Source of the DNA: Pseudomonadota bacterium
GTDB lineage: Bacteria; Pseudomonadota; Alphaproteobacteria; Rhizobiales; Hyphomicrobiaceae
Reading direction: 5' to 3'
DNA: 64,000 nt
Assembly: GCA_023423275.1 (NCBI GenBank)
Contig: JAFAFW010000066.1
Location: 11,658-75,657, forward strand
The translations under genes and the position numbers were made by a program. Positions 43,089 to 51,154 of the stretch are shown here, piece after piece (the first letter of the stretch is position 1; each line of letters opens with the position of its first letter). Below the pieces are notes generated by a model, which had not been told where the DNA came from, made no database searches, and saw nothing but the letters and a program-made list of their open reading frames with translations.

Positions 43089-43805
43089 CTATGCTTCGGC
43101 CCGATGCGCATCGGCCATCTCACCCATGCTCGTGAAGCGGAAGTCATAACGGGGCATGAGCGCGGGCGTCATGGTCGCGCCGAAGCCGCCGGCGGTATGA
43201 CGCCTGTGAATCCAGCAAGAGGCCAATCCGAACTGGTTCGCGGGCACATGATCGTGGAACAAGCTCTCCGCCGTATGCAGGATATCGCCTTTCTCCACCT
43301 TCAGAGTTGCCAGCTTGCTCAGCATATACTCGAAATTGCGCGGCGACGGCTTGTACGATCCGACGTCCTCTGCCGTGTAGATGGCGTCGAATTCGATTTT
43401 CAGGCGATCATTACTGTGGCTGAAGCTTTCGTTGTCGATATTCGACAGAATGACGAGCTTGTAATGCTGTTTCAGATACTGGAGCGCATCGACCGTATCC
43501 GGGAATGCGGGCCAGTCGCGGATCGAATTTCCGTAAGCTTTGCACTCCCGGATGGGCGCCGATACACCCCATTCCTCAGCCAGACGCTTGTAAATGACCG
43601 CGAGCAGGTCGCCATAGCGCATTCCGGGGGTGGTGATCTGCTGCGACGATTCGTGACGAGCATGAGCCTCGAGAATTTCGTCGCGCGAGAGGGAGCGGCC
43701 AACCCGACTGGTCAATGGCTCCAAGGCCTTGATCATGCCGCTCTCCCAGTCGATCAATGTTCCATAACAGTCGAAAGTGAGCACTTTGAAATCGTGGAGT
43801 TTCAT
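43089..43805 (-). CDS. Haloacid dehalogenase type II-like hydrolase
   Basis: 238 residues. Nucleophile Asp12 in LTFDCYGTLIDW, motif II LVILSNIDN, motif III SYKPSPRNFEYML with the lysine and motif IV region LHTAESLFHDHVPA. This is the L-2-haloacid dehalogenase-like branch, which also contains phosphatases; the substrate is uncertain. Start at ATG 43805 with the family start MKLHDFK. It lies ahead of the cinA-type gene on the same strand. Confidence 0.88.
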   Translation of the reverse strand: MKLHDFKVLTFDCYGTLIDWESGMIKALEPLTSRVGRSLSRDEILEAHARHESSQQITTPGMRYGDLLAVIYKRLAEEWGVSAPIRECKAYGNSIRDWPAFPDTVDALQYLKQHYKLVILSNIDNESFSHSNDRLKIEFDAIYTAEDVGSYKPSPRNFEYMLSKLATLKVEKGDILHTAESLFHDHVPANQFGLASCWIHRRHTAGGFGATMTPALMPRYDFRFTSMGEMADAHRAEA

Positions 43806-44017
43806 AGAGGCGCCCCGAAATAAAAATGTATGGGCTACCTTATGATGGAGACACAGTGTCCCATGCAAGCGTTAGCGTAGGCGATGCCTGAAGTGTGAGC
43901 GGTTGCTCGATCCGCGCTTGACCTACAGGCCTGTTTTGTGATTTTTCTCCATCGAAGTTTCCAGGCGGGGTTTATTCCCTGCCAGACGGTCTATTCCTGA
44001 TCGAACAGAGGACCCCG

Positions 44018-44042
44018 CGTGGCCATCGGCCCGAGGGCCACG
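44018..44042 (+). promoter_or_regulatory. Hairpin in the rpmJ leader
   Basis: CGTGGCC pairs with GGCCACG across an 11-nt loop, ending nine nt before the rpmJ ATG and enclosing a GAGGG stretch that could be the ribosome site. It may control translation of L36. The rest of the 43806-44050 gap shows no other gene. Confidence 0.45.
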
Positions 44043-44050
44043 GACGTGCC

Positions 44051-44176
44051 ATGAAAGTCAAGAATTCATTGAAGTCTCTGCGTGCGCGCCATCGCGACAA
44101 CCGTCTGGTTCGGCGTAAGGGCCGCGTCTACGTGATCAACAAGACGCAGCGCCGGTTCAAGGCGCGCCAGGGCTGA
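44051..44176 (+). CDS. rpmJ: 50S ribosomal protein L36 (zinc-free form)
   Basis: 41 residues starting MKVKNSLKSL, with GRVYVINKTQRRFKARQG at the C terminus. No cysteine is present, so this is the form without the zinc-binding knuckle; it is the standard L36 of many alphaproteobacteria, not necessarily a zinc-starvation paralog. It assembles into the large ribosomal subunit. A stable hairpin lies directly upstream. Confidence 0.95.
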   Translation: MKVKNSLKSLRARHRDNRLVRRKGRVYVINKTQRRFKARQG

Positions 44177-44251
44177 TTTCAGCTGTCAAATTCTATGTGA
44201 TTTGCCTTCGCCAAGCTTTGACGCCTGCGCGAAGTGCCTTATGTTGACCGG

Positions 44252-44971
44252 ATGTGCAACTTGATCGCCGTCCGGTCGGCAGGTGCTGGGATTGCGCTTG
44301 CCGCCTTCGCTCTCCTCAATGTTCTGCCAGTCTCGGCTCAAGGGACTGGCGCGACTCCTCCGGCGCCGACGCGGCCCGATGCTGCGCCTAAGGCGGACGT
44401 CACGCCTCAGACACCAGATGGCGCCGTGGAGGATGAGGCCAAGGCGACGCCGAAAATCGCCGAGACCATCCCCGACAGCGCCATCGAGCGCGCCAAGATG
44501 CTCGACAATTTCTATGCCCTTCTGGCGACGGCCCAGGATGAGCGCACGGCCGAGCAGACGGCAAGTGCCATCGCGCGGCTGTGGGCCGTCTCAGGCAGCG
44601 ATACGGTTACGGTTTTGATGGCTCGTGCGATCAAGGCGGTGAAGGACAAGGACAACGCTCTGGCGTTGCGTCTCCTGGATGCCGTCGTCGATCAAGCGCC
44701 CGATTACGCCGAAGGCTGGAGCCAGCGGGCGCACCTCCTGTTTCTGGACAATCAGGTCCAGCGTGCCGTCGGTGATCTGCGTCGTGCTCTGGCGCTCGAC
44801 CCCAACCACTTTCGCGCTCTGACGGCCCTTGGGCATATTCTGCGCGAGGTGGGACAGAAAAAGGGTGCGCTCACGGCCTACCGGAAACTGCTGGAAGTCC
44901 ATCCCTACGCCGACGGCGCCCGAAAAGCCGTCAATGATCTCCAACGCGAAGTTGGCGGTCAGGGTATTTGA
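44252..44971 (+). CDS. Secreted TPR-repeat protein
   Basis: 239 residues. A signal peptide (about 1-30, ending VSAQG) is followed by a Pro/Asp-rich segment and TPR-like helices at 130-230: ALRLLDAVVDQAPDYAEGWSQRAHLL, AVGDLRRALALDPNHFRALTALGHIL and ALTAYRKLLEVHPYADGA. Each is a 34-residue repeat that would bind protein partners. Location periplasmic. GTG at 44234 is an alternative start. No known named family. Confidence 0.85.
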   Translation: MCNLIAVRSAGAGIALAAFALLNVLPVSAQGTGATPPAPTRPDAAPKADVTPQTPDGAVEDEAKATPKIAETIPDSAIERAKMLDNFYALLATAQDERTAEQTASAIARLWAVSGSDTVTVLMARAIKAVKDKDNALALRLLDAVVDQAPDYAEGWSQRAHLLFLDNQVQRAVGDLRRALALDPNHFRALTALGHILREVGQKKGALTAYRKLLEVHPYADGARKAVNDLQREVGGQGI

Positions 44972-45061
44972 GAGGTGTGCCTGGCGTTCTGAGCCGGCCC
45001 TCAAGGCTGAAATGTCGGATCCGCAGTTGCAAGAACGGCCAGAGCACAGACTGCCGGAAAA

Positions 45062-45078
45062 ATTAACCTCGGGTTAAT
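45062..45078. repeat. 7-3-7 dyad upstream of mazEF
   Basis: ATTAACC-TCG-GGTTAAT, a perfect inverted repeat 95 nt ahead of mazE. MazE-type antitoxins bind palindromes near their promoter, so it may be an operator; this is inferred from position only. A TATACT sequence lies at 45103-45108. Confidence 0.4.
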
Positions 45079-45172
45079 GCGACGCTGGCCTACTTGCGCC
45101 GTATATACTATGTATCAACATGCGTGCGAGAGTAGGGTCCTTCGCAGGGGACAAACAGAGTTGGAGAGCACC

Positions 45173-45421
45173 ATGCAGGCCACCATCAGCAAGTGGGGCA
45201 ATAGCCTAGCGCTGCGTTTGCCGAAGCATCTTGCGGATCAGGTGCGTCTCGTCGAAGGGGCGACAGTAGAACTGGAAATCGCAGATGGCTCATTGAAAGT
45301 CACACCGGCCAGAAAGCGTTTCAAATTGGCGGACCTGCTCGAGGGCGAGACGCGCAAAACAGACGATAATGTGACTTCCGAGTTCGATTGGGGCAAGCCT
45401 AAAGGAGACGAGGCTTGGTAA
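45173..45421 (+). CDS. mazE: Antitoxin MazE/PemI (AbrB-type)
   Basis: 82 residues with the AbrB/SpoVT swapped-hairpin fold: MQATISKWGNSLALRLPKHLADQV is the classical N-terminal signature. The C-terminal half is disordered-like and acidic, as expected for the part that covers the toxin. GGAGAG lies eight nt before the ATG. It overlaps the toxin gene by 7 nt. Normally degraded by Lon or Clp. Confidence 0.93.
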   Translation: MQATISKWGNSLALRLPKHLADQVRLVEGATVELEIADGSLKVTPARKRFKLADLLEGETRKTDDNVTSEFDWGKPKGDEAW

Positions 45422-45771
45422 GAGACGTTGTCTACCAGCCGGATCGCAGCGATTTCATATATGCTGATTTTGATCCGCAGGCGGGCACAGAGCAGGCTGG
45501 TCGACGGCCTGCTCTCGTCTTGTCCCATCGTAATTTCAATATTGCGACAGGTCTCGCCGTTGTGTGTCCGTTGACGAATACGCAGACGGCTAGCAGGTTT
45601 GAAGTTCCTGTGCCCCGCGGGACGAGGCTGACCGGGGTCGTTCTTTCCCATCAATTCCGGACAATTGACTGGATTGCTCGGAACGCTGCTTTTCACAGCA
45701 AAGCGAATGAAGAACTCATGTACGAGGTTCTTGGTCGCATTGAAGCAATACTCAGCATGGAGCTTCTGTGA
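45415..45771 (+). CDS. mazF: Endoribonuclease toxin MazF/PemK
   Basis: 118 residues. The family core is visible: YQPDRSDFIYADFDPQAGTEQAGRRPALVLSH (RxGDIV..-like opening), CPLTNT and VVLSHQFRTIDWIARN, the surface loop used in RNA cutting. It starts with TTG at 45415, inside the mazE stop region, with GGAG upstream. It cleaves mRNA at short motifs; its specificity cannot be read. Together with mazE it is a complete type II toxin-antitoxin pair. Flanked directly by pyk on the opposite strand. Confidence 0.92.
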   Translation: MVRDVVYQPDRSDFIYADFDPQAGTEQAGRRPALVLSHRNFNIATGLAVVCPLTNTQTASRFEVPVPRGTRLTGVVLSHQFRTIDWIARNAAFHSKANEELMYEVLGRIEAILSMELL

Positions 45772-45834
45772 ATAGCTCGCAGAGTTTCAACAAGACCTTC
45801 AATCTTGCGATCGAGTTGGTTCGTACGGCTAAAA

Positions 45835-47280
45835 TCAGCGCCCCTCGGCAACCGGAGCGCCGTTCTCGTCGAGGAAGGCCATGCGCACCATATTGGTGGT
45901 GCCGGGGGACCCCAGCGGGACACCGGCCGAGATGATGATGCCTTCGCCCGCCGCTGCGAACTGCTCCTCGAAGGCGATGTGGCAGGCCTTGCGCACCATA
46001 TCGGCGAGGTTTTCCGGATCGCCCGTCAACACGGAGTGAATGCCCCAGACGACGGCGAGCTTGCGGCCCGTCGCCAGCACGGGCGTTAGTCCGATGACCG
46101 GCAGCCCGGGGCGCTCGCGGGCGACGCGCAGGGCCGTTGATCCTGTCGCCGTATAGCAGATGATGGCCGCGAGCTTCACCGTGCTGGCGATCTTGTGGAC
46201 GGCGGCCGCAACTGCGTCCGCACCCGTTGCCTGCGGCACGGTCTGTGTCGCGTGCACCAGCGCGTCGTAACTGGGATCCTTCTCGGCCTCGATGGCGATG
46301 CGGTCCATCATGCTGACGGCTTCGAGCGGGAACTGGCCCGCTGCAGACTCGGCCGACAGCATGATCGCATCGGCGCCGTCGAACACGGCGGTAGCGACGT
46401 CGGAGACCTCGGCGCGCGTCGGCACCGGCGAGGAAATCATGCTTTCCAGCATTTGCGTCGCGACGACGACCGGCTTGCCGGCAGCGCGCGCCTTGCGCGT
46501 GATCTCCTTTTGCAGCCCGGGCACGCGTTCGACCGGCATTTCGACGCCGAGATCGCCGCGCGCCACCATGAAGCCGTCGCCTGCTGCAATAATCGCGTCG
46601 AGATCGGCAATGGCCGACGGCTTTTCAATTTTCGCCATGATGGCCGCGCCCTGGCCGATCAGCCGGCGCGCGAGAACCAGATCCTCGCCGCGCTGAACGA
46701 ACGACAGTGCAATCCAATCGACGCCGAGCCTGAGAGCATAGTCGAGATCGGCGCGATCCTTTTCGGTGATCGGATTGATCGGCAGGATGCTGTCGGGCAT
46801 CGCCACGCCCTTGCGGCTGGCCAGCCCGCCACCGACCACGACTTCCGCGGTGATCTCGCGCACGCTGCGGTCGACGACGCGCATGCGCAGTTTTCCATCA
46901 TCGAGCAGCAGTGTGTGCCCGGGCTCGACCGCCTCGAAGATCTGGGCATGCGGCAGAAACACCCGCTCCGCCGAGCCCGGCTCCTCCTTGCGGTCGAAGC
47001 GGAACAGCGAACCTTCGTTGATGAAGGCCCGTCCGCCGGCGATCTCGCCGATCCGGAATTTCGGCCCCTGCAGGTCGCACAGAATGCCGATCGGGCGCTT
47101 GAACTTCAACTCGGCGTTGCGCACGGTCGCGTGCAGCTTGCGGGCCGTGTCGTGCGAGGTGTGACTCATGTTGATGCGGAAAACGTCGACACCCGCCTCG
47201 AACAAGCGTTCGAGCATTTCCGGCTCTGACGATGCCGGGCCAAGCGTGGCTACGATCTTGACCCTACGCTTCCGCCTCAT
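45835..47280 (-). CDS. pyk: Pyruvate kinase
   Basis: 481 residues. IVATLGPASS opens the protein; FRINMSHTS, the active-site MAKIEKPSAI with the catalytic Lys, GDLGVEMPVERVP and the MLESMISSPVPTRAEVSDVATAV block (domain A) are all present. Makes pyruvate and ATP from phosphoenolpyruvate. ATG at 47280 overlaps the stop of the DUF1036 gene (ATGA). The DUF1036 and glycerate kinase genes precede it on the same strand. Confidence 0.96.
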   Translation of the reverse strand: MRRKRRVKIVATLGPASSEPEMLERLFEAGVDVFRINMSHTSHDTARKLHATVRNAELKFKRPIGILCDLQGPKFRIGEIAGGRAFINEGSLFRFDRKEEPGSAERVFLPHAQIFEAVEPGHTLLLDDGKLRMRVVDRSVREITAEVVVGGGLASRKGVAMPDSILPINPITEKDRADLDYALRLGVDWIALSFVQRGEDLVLARRLIGQGAAIMAKIEKPSAIADLDAIIAAGDGFMVARGDLGVEMPVERVPGLQKEITRKARAAGKPVVVATQMLESMISSPVPTRAEVSDVATAVFDGADAIMLSAESAAGQFPLEAVSMMDRIAIEAEKDPSYDALVHATQTVPQATGADAVAAAVHKIASTVKLAAIICYTATGSTALRVARERPGLPVIGLTPVLATGRKLAVVWGIHSVLTGDPENLADMVRKACHIAFEEQFAAAGEGIIISAGVPLGSPGTTNMVRMAFLDENGAPVAEGR

Positions 47281-47756
47281 TGTGCCTTCGCTCCCGCTTC
47301 TTCCGGATCCGTGAGGCGGATCGTCCAATCCTTGGCCTCGCCCGTGTCCACTTCGAAGAAGCCCGTACGCCGATATCCCCGCCGCTGGCAATCCCTAACA
47401 TCGCGGATCGCAAAAGACTTGTCCTGCGTGCACATGAAGTTCGTGCCCGCCCACTCGCCTCCGCGGTCGTAATCGACAGCATAGACGTAAATGAACCGGC
47501 TCGGCACTGCGCCTTTGAGAAGCGTCTCACAGGTCTGGGAGGCAATATTCCACCACCCTTCGGTCGCCCAGCCTTTCGGATCCTGATAGCCGATCGCAAC
47601 GCCGACACGGCTCGCCGACGTGTTGCACATCTTCAGGTCGGCGAGCGCTGTCGCGCCGCCTGTGCACACGAACAGACACGCGGCGAGTGCGCGCACCCAC
47701 ACGGCCATCGGACGGGAAAGTTTCGGATAGATGCTGCTCACGGTGTGTTGGGTCAT
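47277..47756 (-). CDS. DUF1036 secreted protein
   Basis: 159 residues. A signal peptide (to about residue 39, ALADL), then the DUF1036 domain with LKMCNTSASRVGVAIGYQD, GWWNIASQTCETLL, RFIYVYAVDYDRGGEW and FMCTQDKSF. Several conserved cysteines probably form disulfides. Function unknown; DUF1036 genes commonly neighbour pyk in alphaproteobacteria. Its stop overlaps the pyk start by 4 nt. An in-frame ATG 48 nt later would give a shorter signal peptide. Confidence 0.9.
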   Translation of the reverse strand: MTQHTVSSIYPKLSRPMAVWVRALAACLFVCTGGATALADLKMCNTSASRVGVAIGYQDPKGWATEGWWNIASQTCETLLKGAVPSRFIYVYAVDYDRGGEWAGTNFMCTQDKSFAIRDVRDCQRRGYRRTGFFEVDTGEAKDWTIRLTDPEEAGAKAQ

Positions 47757-47804
47757 GCCGGAAGTGCAACCGACCTGTTTCGTGCGGCCGAAAACCGGCC
47801 GGAT

Positions 47805-49112
47805 TCAAGGGTCGATCAGGATAGCGCGGAAGTCATTCACATTGGTTTGGGTCGGGCCGCATTGAACGAGGTCGTTCAGTCGACTGAAGTAATTGGTGGA
47901 GTCGTTGTTGGCCAGGAACGTGGCGGCTTTGAGATCGAGGGCCGATGCTCGCGAAAGTGTGTCGGGAAAGACCATCGCGCCTGCCGGATCGTCCGCATTT
48001 CCGCCGCCACCGTCCGCGCCATCGGTGTCGGCGGCGAGCGCCGAGATACCGGGGGCGCCGTCGAGCCCGATGGCGAGGCCGAGTGCGTATTCCTGGTTCG
48101 GGCCGCCGGCGCCGTTGCCGCGCACCGTCACGGTGAATTCACCACCGGAAAGCAGTGCTGTTCGCTCTCCGCCTGCCAGCGCTTGCTTCGCGAGATCGGC
48201 GTGCGCCCGGCCGACGTCGCGTGCTTCGCCCTCAAGGGAATCACCGAGGATTTTCACGCGATATCCGAGGGCTTGCGCCTGCTCACCCGCGGCGGCCAAC
48301 GACAGGCCGGGAGCTGCGATCAGCCTGTAATCGATATGCGAGAGCGCGTCCGCGCCGGGCTTCAGTGTTTCGTTGGCAGGATCGTTCAGGGCGGCCTTGA
48401 TTTCATCGGATGGCACGACGCCGAACCGAGCGAGCACCTCGCGCGCGTCGGCCAGTGTGGTCGGATCGCCGACCGTCGGTCCGGAACCGATCGTTGCCGG
48501 TTCGTCGCCCGGAACATCCGAGATCGCGAGCGTCAGCAGACGAGCCGGATGAACGGCGGCGACCAGCTTGCCACCCTTGATGCGCGACAAATGCTTGCGG
48601 ACGCAGTTCATTTCGTTGATGCGCGCGCCGGATTTCAGCAGCGCCTTGGTCAGCGCCTGCTTCGCATCGAAGCTGACGCCGGCAACGGGCGCGTTCCACA
48701 GTGCCGATGCGCCGCCCGAGAGAAGGACCAGTACGATATCATTGGGCCCAGCCGTTTTGGCCAGCGTGAGCGTCCGCTCTGCGGCGGCGGCGCTGGCCGC
48801 ATCAGGCACCGGATGCCCTGCTTCGATGACCTCGATCAGCTCCGTCGGCAGCACATATCCGTGACGCGTCGTCACGAATCCGCTGACACGATCCGCCTCG
48901 CCGTGCTGCTGGTAGAACTGTTCGGCGGCTACGGCCATGGCGGCCGCGGCTTTGCCGGCGCCGACAACGATGATCCGGCCTCCGGCCGGTACGCGGGGAA
49001 GATGCTGCGGCAAGCAACGGGCAGGATGGGCGCGCGCAACGGCCGTCTTATAAAGGTCCAGCAGCGTTGACCGTTGATCTGCTGTGCTGTTGCGCTGATT
49101 GGTCTCGGTCAC
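47805..49112 (-). CDS. gckA: Glycerate 2-kinase (MOFRL family)
   Basis: 435 residues. The signature RIIVVGAGKAAAAMA near the start, TTRHGYVLP, VLLSGGASALW, and the C-terminal MOFRL domain with GNGAGGPNQEYALGLAIGL are present. It phosphorylates D-glycerate to 2-phosphoglycerate, used in the serine cycle or tartrate use. GTG at 49112 with GAGG upstream fits the family start (VTETNQ). Together with pyk it links glycerate to pyruvate. It is divergent from the amidohydrolase-like gene. Confidence 0.93.
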   Translation of the reverse strand: MTETNQRNSTADQRSTLLDLYKTAVARAHPARCLPQHLPRVPAGGRIIVVGAGKAAAAMAVAAEQFYQQHGEADRVSGFVTTRHGYVLPTELIEVIEAGHPVPDAASAAAAERTLTLAKTAGPNDIVLVLLSGGASALWNAPVAGVSFDAKQALTKALLKSGARINEMNCVRKHLSRIKGGKLVAAVHPARLLTLAISDVPGDEPATIGSGPTVGDPTTLADAREVLARFGVVPSDEIKAALNDPANETLKPGADALSHIDYRLIAAPGLSLAAAGEQAQALGYRVKILGDSLEGEARDVGRAHADLAKQALAGGERTALLSGGEFTVTVRGNGAGGPNQEYALGLAIGLDGAPGISALAADTDGADGGGGNADDPAGAMVFPDTLSRASALDLKAATFLANNDSTNYFSRLNDLVQCGPTQTNVNDFRAILIDP

Positions 49113-49231
49113 CGTGCTACCTCTGTTCCTCGTCGTCGTCCGTGGTCCCGGGCTGCGATCATCTGCGGGGATTGGCTTTGTCGCGTCAAGGTTCGATGAT
49201 GCTGCCGTTGCGGGAAACGGGGCAAGGCTGG

Positions 49232-50113
49232 ATGCGGGATAAGTCGAAGAGCGTGATCGAAGCGGCAAGCGCTGAGTCCTTCACGGTGCGGCCGGGGCGC
49301 GCAGACGCTGGCCTGGTGCTGGTGTGCGATCATGCCGACAACGCATTTCCGCCTGGCTATGGGACGCTGGGACTGGAAGAAAGCCAGCTCAAGCGGCACA
49401 TCGCCTACGACATCGGTGCCGCGGAAATCACGCGCCAGCTCAGCAGCATGTTGTGTGTCCCGGCGGTGCTCAGTCATTTTTCGCGCCTGCTGATCGATCC
49501 GAACCGCGGCGAGGATGATCCGACGCTGATCATGCGCTTGTCCGACGGTGCTATTGTGCCCGGCAATCGCGTTCTGACCGTGGAGGAGCGCGAAAAGCGG
49601 CTACAATTCTATTATCGGCCCTATCATCAGGCCATCGACCGGGTTCTCGATGCCTGCATCGCGACGGGCGTGCCCCCGGCAATCCTCTCCATTCACAGCT
49701 TCACAGAAAGCTGGAAGGGCTTTTCGCGGCCCTGGCACGCTGCCGTCCTGTGGGATCAGGATGGGCGTCTGCCTCGTCCGCTTCTCGATGCCCTGCACGC
49801 CGAGGGTGATCTGATCGTCGGCGATAACGAGCCTTACACCGGCCGCCTGAAGGGCGATACCATGTGGAAGCATGGCACAGAACGTCGGCTGGCCCATGCG
49901 ATCATCGAGGTGCGTCAAGATCTTATCCGCGATCTCGACGGCCAAACCGCGTGGGCGAGGCGTCTGGCCAAGATCCTGCAGGCCATTGCCGGACGGCCTG
50001 ATCTGCACTTCGATCTGCCAGAGTCCGCCGGTCCGCCTCCTGCAGCAGATAGCCGGAATGCCTATGTAAAAAAGCCAGACGCAACAGGAGGCCGATATGC
50101 CCGCCATCGATGA
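49232..50113 (+). CDS. N-formylglutamate amidohydrolase family protein
   Basis: 293 residues. The family signatures VLVCDHADNAFPPGYGTLG, HIAYDIGA, FSRLLIDPNRG, SIHSFTE and NEPYTGR are present. Members act on N-formyl-amides (HutG-type step) or related amides. ATG at 49232 (AAGG upstream) is preferred, but ATGs at 49196 and 49199 are possible. It overlaps the DUF1244 gene by 17 nt; the order amidohydrolase, DUF1244, gapR is a conserved block in alphaproteobacteria, so the true role may be unlike histidine breakdown. Confidence 0.88.
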   Translation: MRDKSKSVIEAASAESFTVRPGRADAGLVLVCDHADNAFPPGYGTLGLEESQLKRHIAYDIGAAEITRQLSSMLCVPAVLSHFSRLLIDPNRGEDDPTLIMRLSDGAIVPGNRVLTVEEREKRLQFYYRPYHQAIDRVLDACIATGVPPAILSIHSFTESWKGFSRPWHAAVLWDQDGRLPRPLLDALHAEGDLIVGDNEPYTGRLKGDTMWKHGTERRLAHAIIEVRQDLIRDLDGQTAWARRLAKILQAIAGRPDLHFDLPESAGPPPAADSRNAYVKKPDATGGRYARHR

Positions 50114-50405
50114 AAAGACCCGGACCGAGCTCGAAGCCGCCGCTTTCCGCAGGCTCGTCGCGCATTTGCGTCAGCGAACCGATGTGCAGAATATCGATCT
50201 GATGAACCTGGCCGGATTTTGCCGTAACTGCCTCGCCAACTGGTACCAGGAGCAGGCGAATGCCGACGGCATCGAGATGAACAAGGACGAGGCCCGCGAG
50301 ACCGTGTACGGCATGCCGTACAAGGATTGGCAGGCCAAGTATCAAAAGGATGCGACGCCCGAGCAGCAGGTCGCGTTCGCAAAGGCGAAGCCCCACAGCC
50401 ATTAG
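50097..50405 (+). CDS. DUF1244 protein
   Basis: 102 residues. NIDLMNLAGFCRNCLANWY (CRNC) and VYGMPYKDWQAKYQ are the family hallmarks; the short cysteine motif could bind a metal. AGGAGG lies seven nt before the ATG, the strongest ribosome site in this block. Function unknown. It overlaps the preceding gene by 17 nt and lies 187 nt before gapR. Confidence 0.92.
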   Translation: MPAIDEKTRTELEAAAFRRLVAHLRQRTDVQNIDLMNLAGFCRNCLANWYQEQANADGIEMNKDEARETVYGMPYKDWQAKYQKDATPEQQVAFAKAKPHSH

Positions 50406-50592
50406 GTGATGCATAGATGTATCAGTGGGTTGTGGGGATAACTCAGCGTGCGAATGCGGGCGCGCCTTGCTGACGCCATCGCAGGCCGCTAGCTTCTCTT
50501 TGGATGTGCCCGCAAGTCGAAGGCGCACGTCGAGTTGGGCGGAGTCCGGTTCTGGCGCCCTGTGTTCGTAGATCAATTGACGGGGTAGCGGG

Positions 50593-50874
50593 ATGACCAC
50601 GCTTCAGGGCGCGGCGCAGAATCAGTTGCGCCAGTTTATCGAGCAGATCGAGCGTCTCGAGGAAGAGAAGAAGGCGCTCTCGGACGACATCAAGGACAAG
50701 TTCGCGGAAGCCAAGGCTGTCGGTTTCGATGTGAAAGCGCTACGTCAGGTTCTTCGCCTCAGGAAGAAGAGCAAGACGGATCGGCAGGAGGAAGAGGCGA
50801 TCCTCGAGGTCTACCTGCACGCGCTTGGCATGCTCGACAATGAGCCCGCGGCGCCGATGATGGCTGCCGAATAG
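50593..50874 (+). CDS. gapR: Nucleoid-associated protein GapR (UPF0335)
   Basis: 93 residues, DUF2312. Coiled-coil start QLRQFIEQIERLEEEKKALSDDIKD is followed by AKAVGFDVKALRQVLRLRK and DRQEEEAILEVYLHALG, characteristic of GapR. In Caulobacter GapR wraps AT-rich, overtwisted DNA ahead of forks and polymerase and is needed for chromosome replication. The 280 nt behind it, before the next gene, hold no supported gene. Confidence 0.94.
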   Translation: MTTLQGAAQNQLRQFIEQIERLEEEKKALSDDIKDKFAEAKAVGFDVKALRQVLRLRKKSKTDRQEEEAILEVYLHALGMLDNEPAAPMMAAE

Positions 50875-51154
50875 AGCGGTCTGGCATCTACCCGCACTCC
50901 TTGCCATCGCGGACGCAAGTCGCGCAAGCACGAGCTGCGAAAGTGCGAATAAATCGAGATGCATAGGGTGGGCCGCCCGCAGCCTGTCTGATTATGCTTG
51001 TGGACACGTCCTGTTGTCGTCCCGCAACGTCGCGCGAGCGAAATATCCGCGGCTAAGGCGCGGTTTTGCGGCCTCCGGGTCGTGGCTCTGCGTTTCTTTC
51101 CGGCCGGAATGACAAACGGAACGGTGCGAACGGTGCGATCTCGGTCGGGAAGCT

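Noticed and set aside
47280..49070. A 596-codon open frame opposite DUF1036 and gckA
   Set aside because: Antisense shadow across two real genes; repetitive Arg/Gly/Ala composition.
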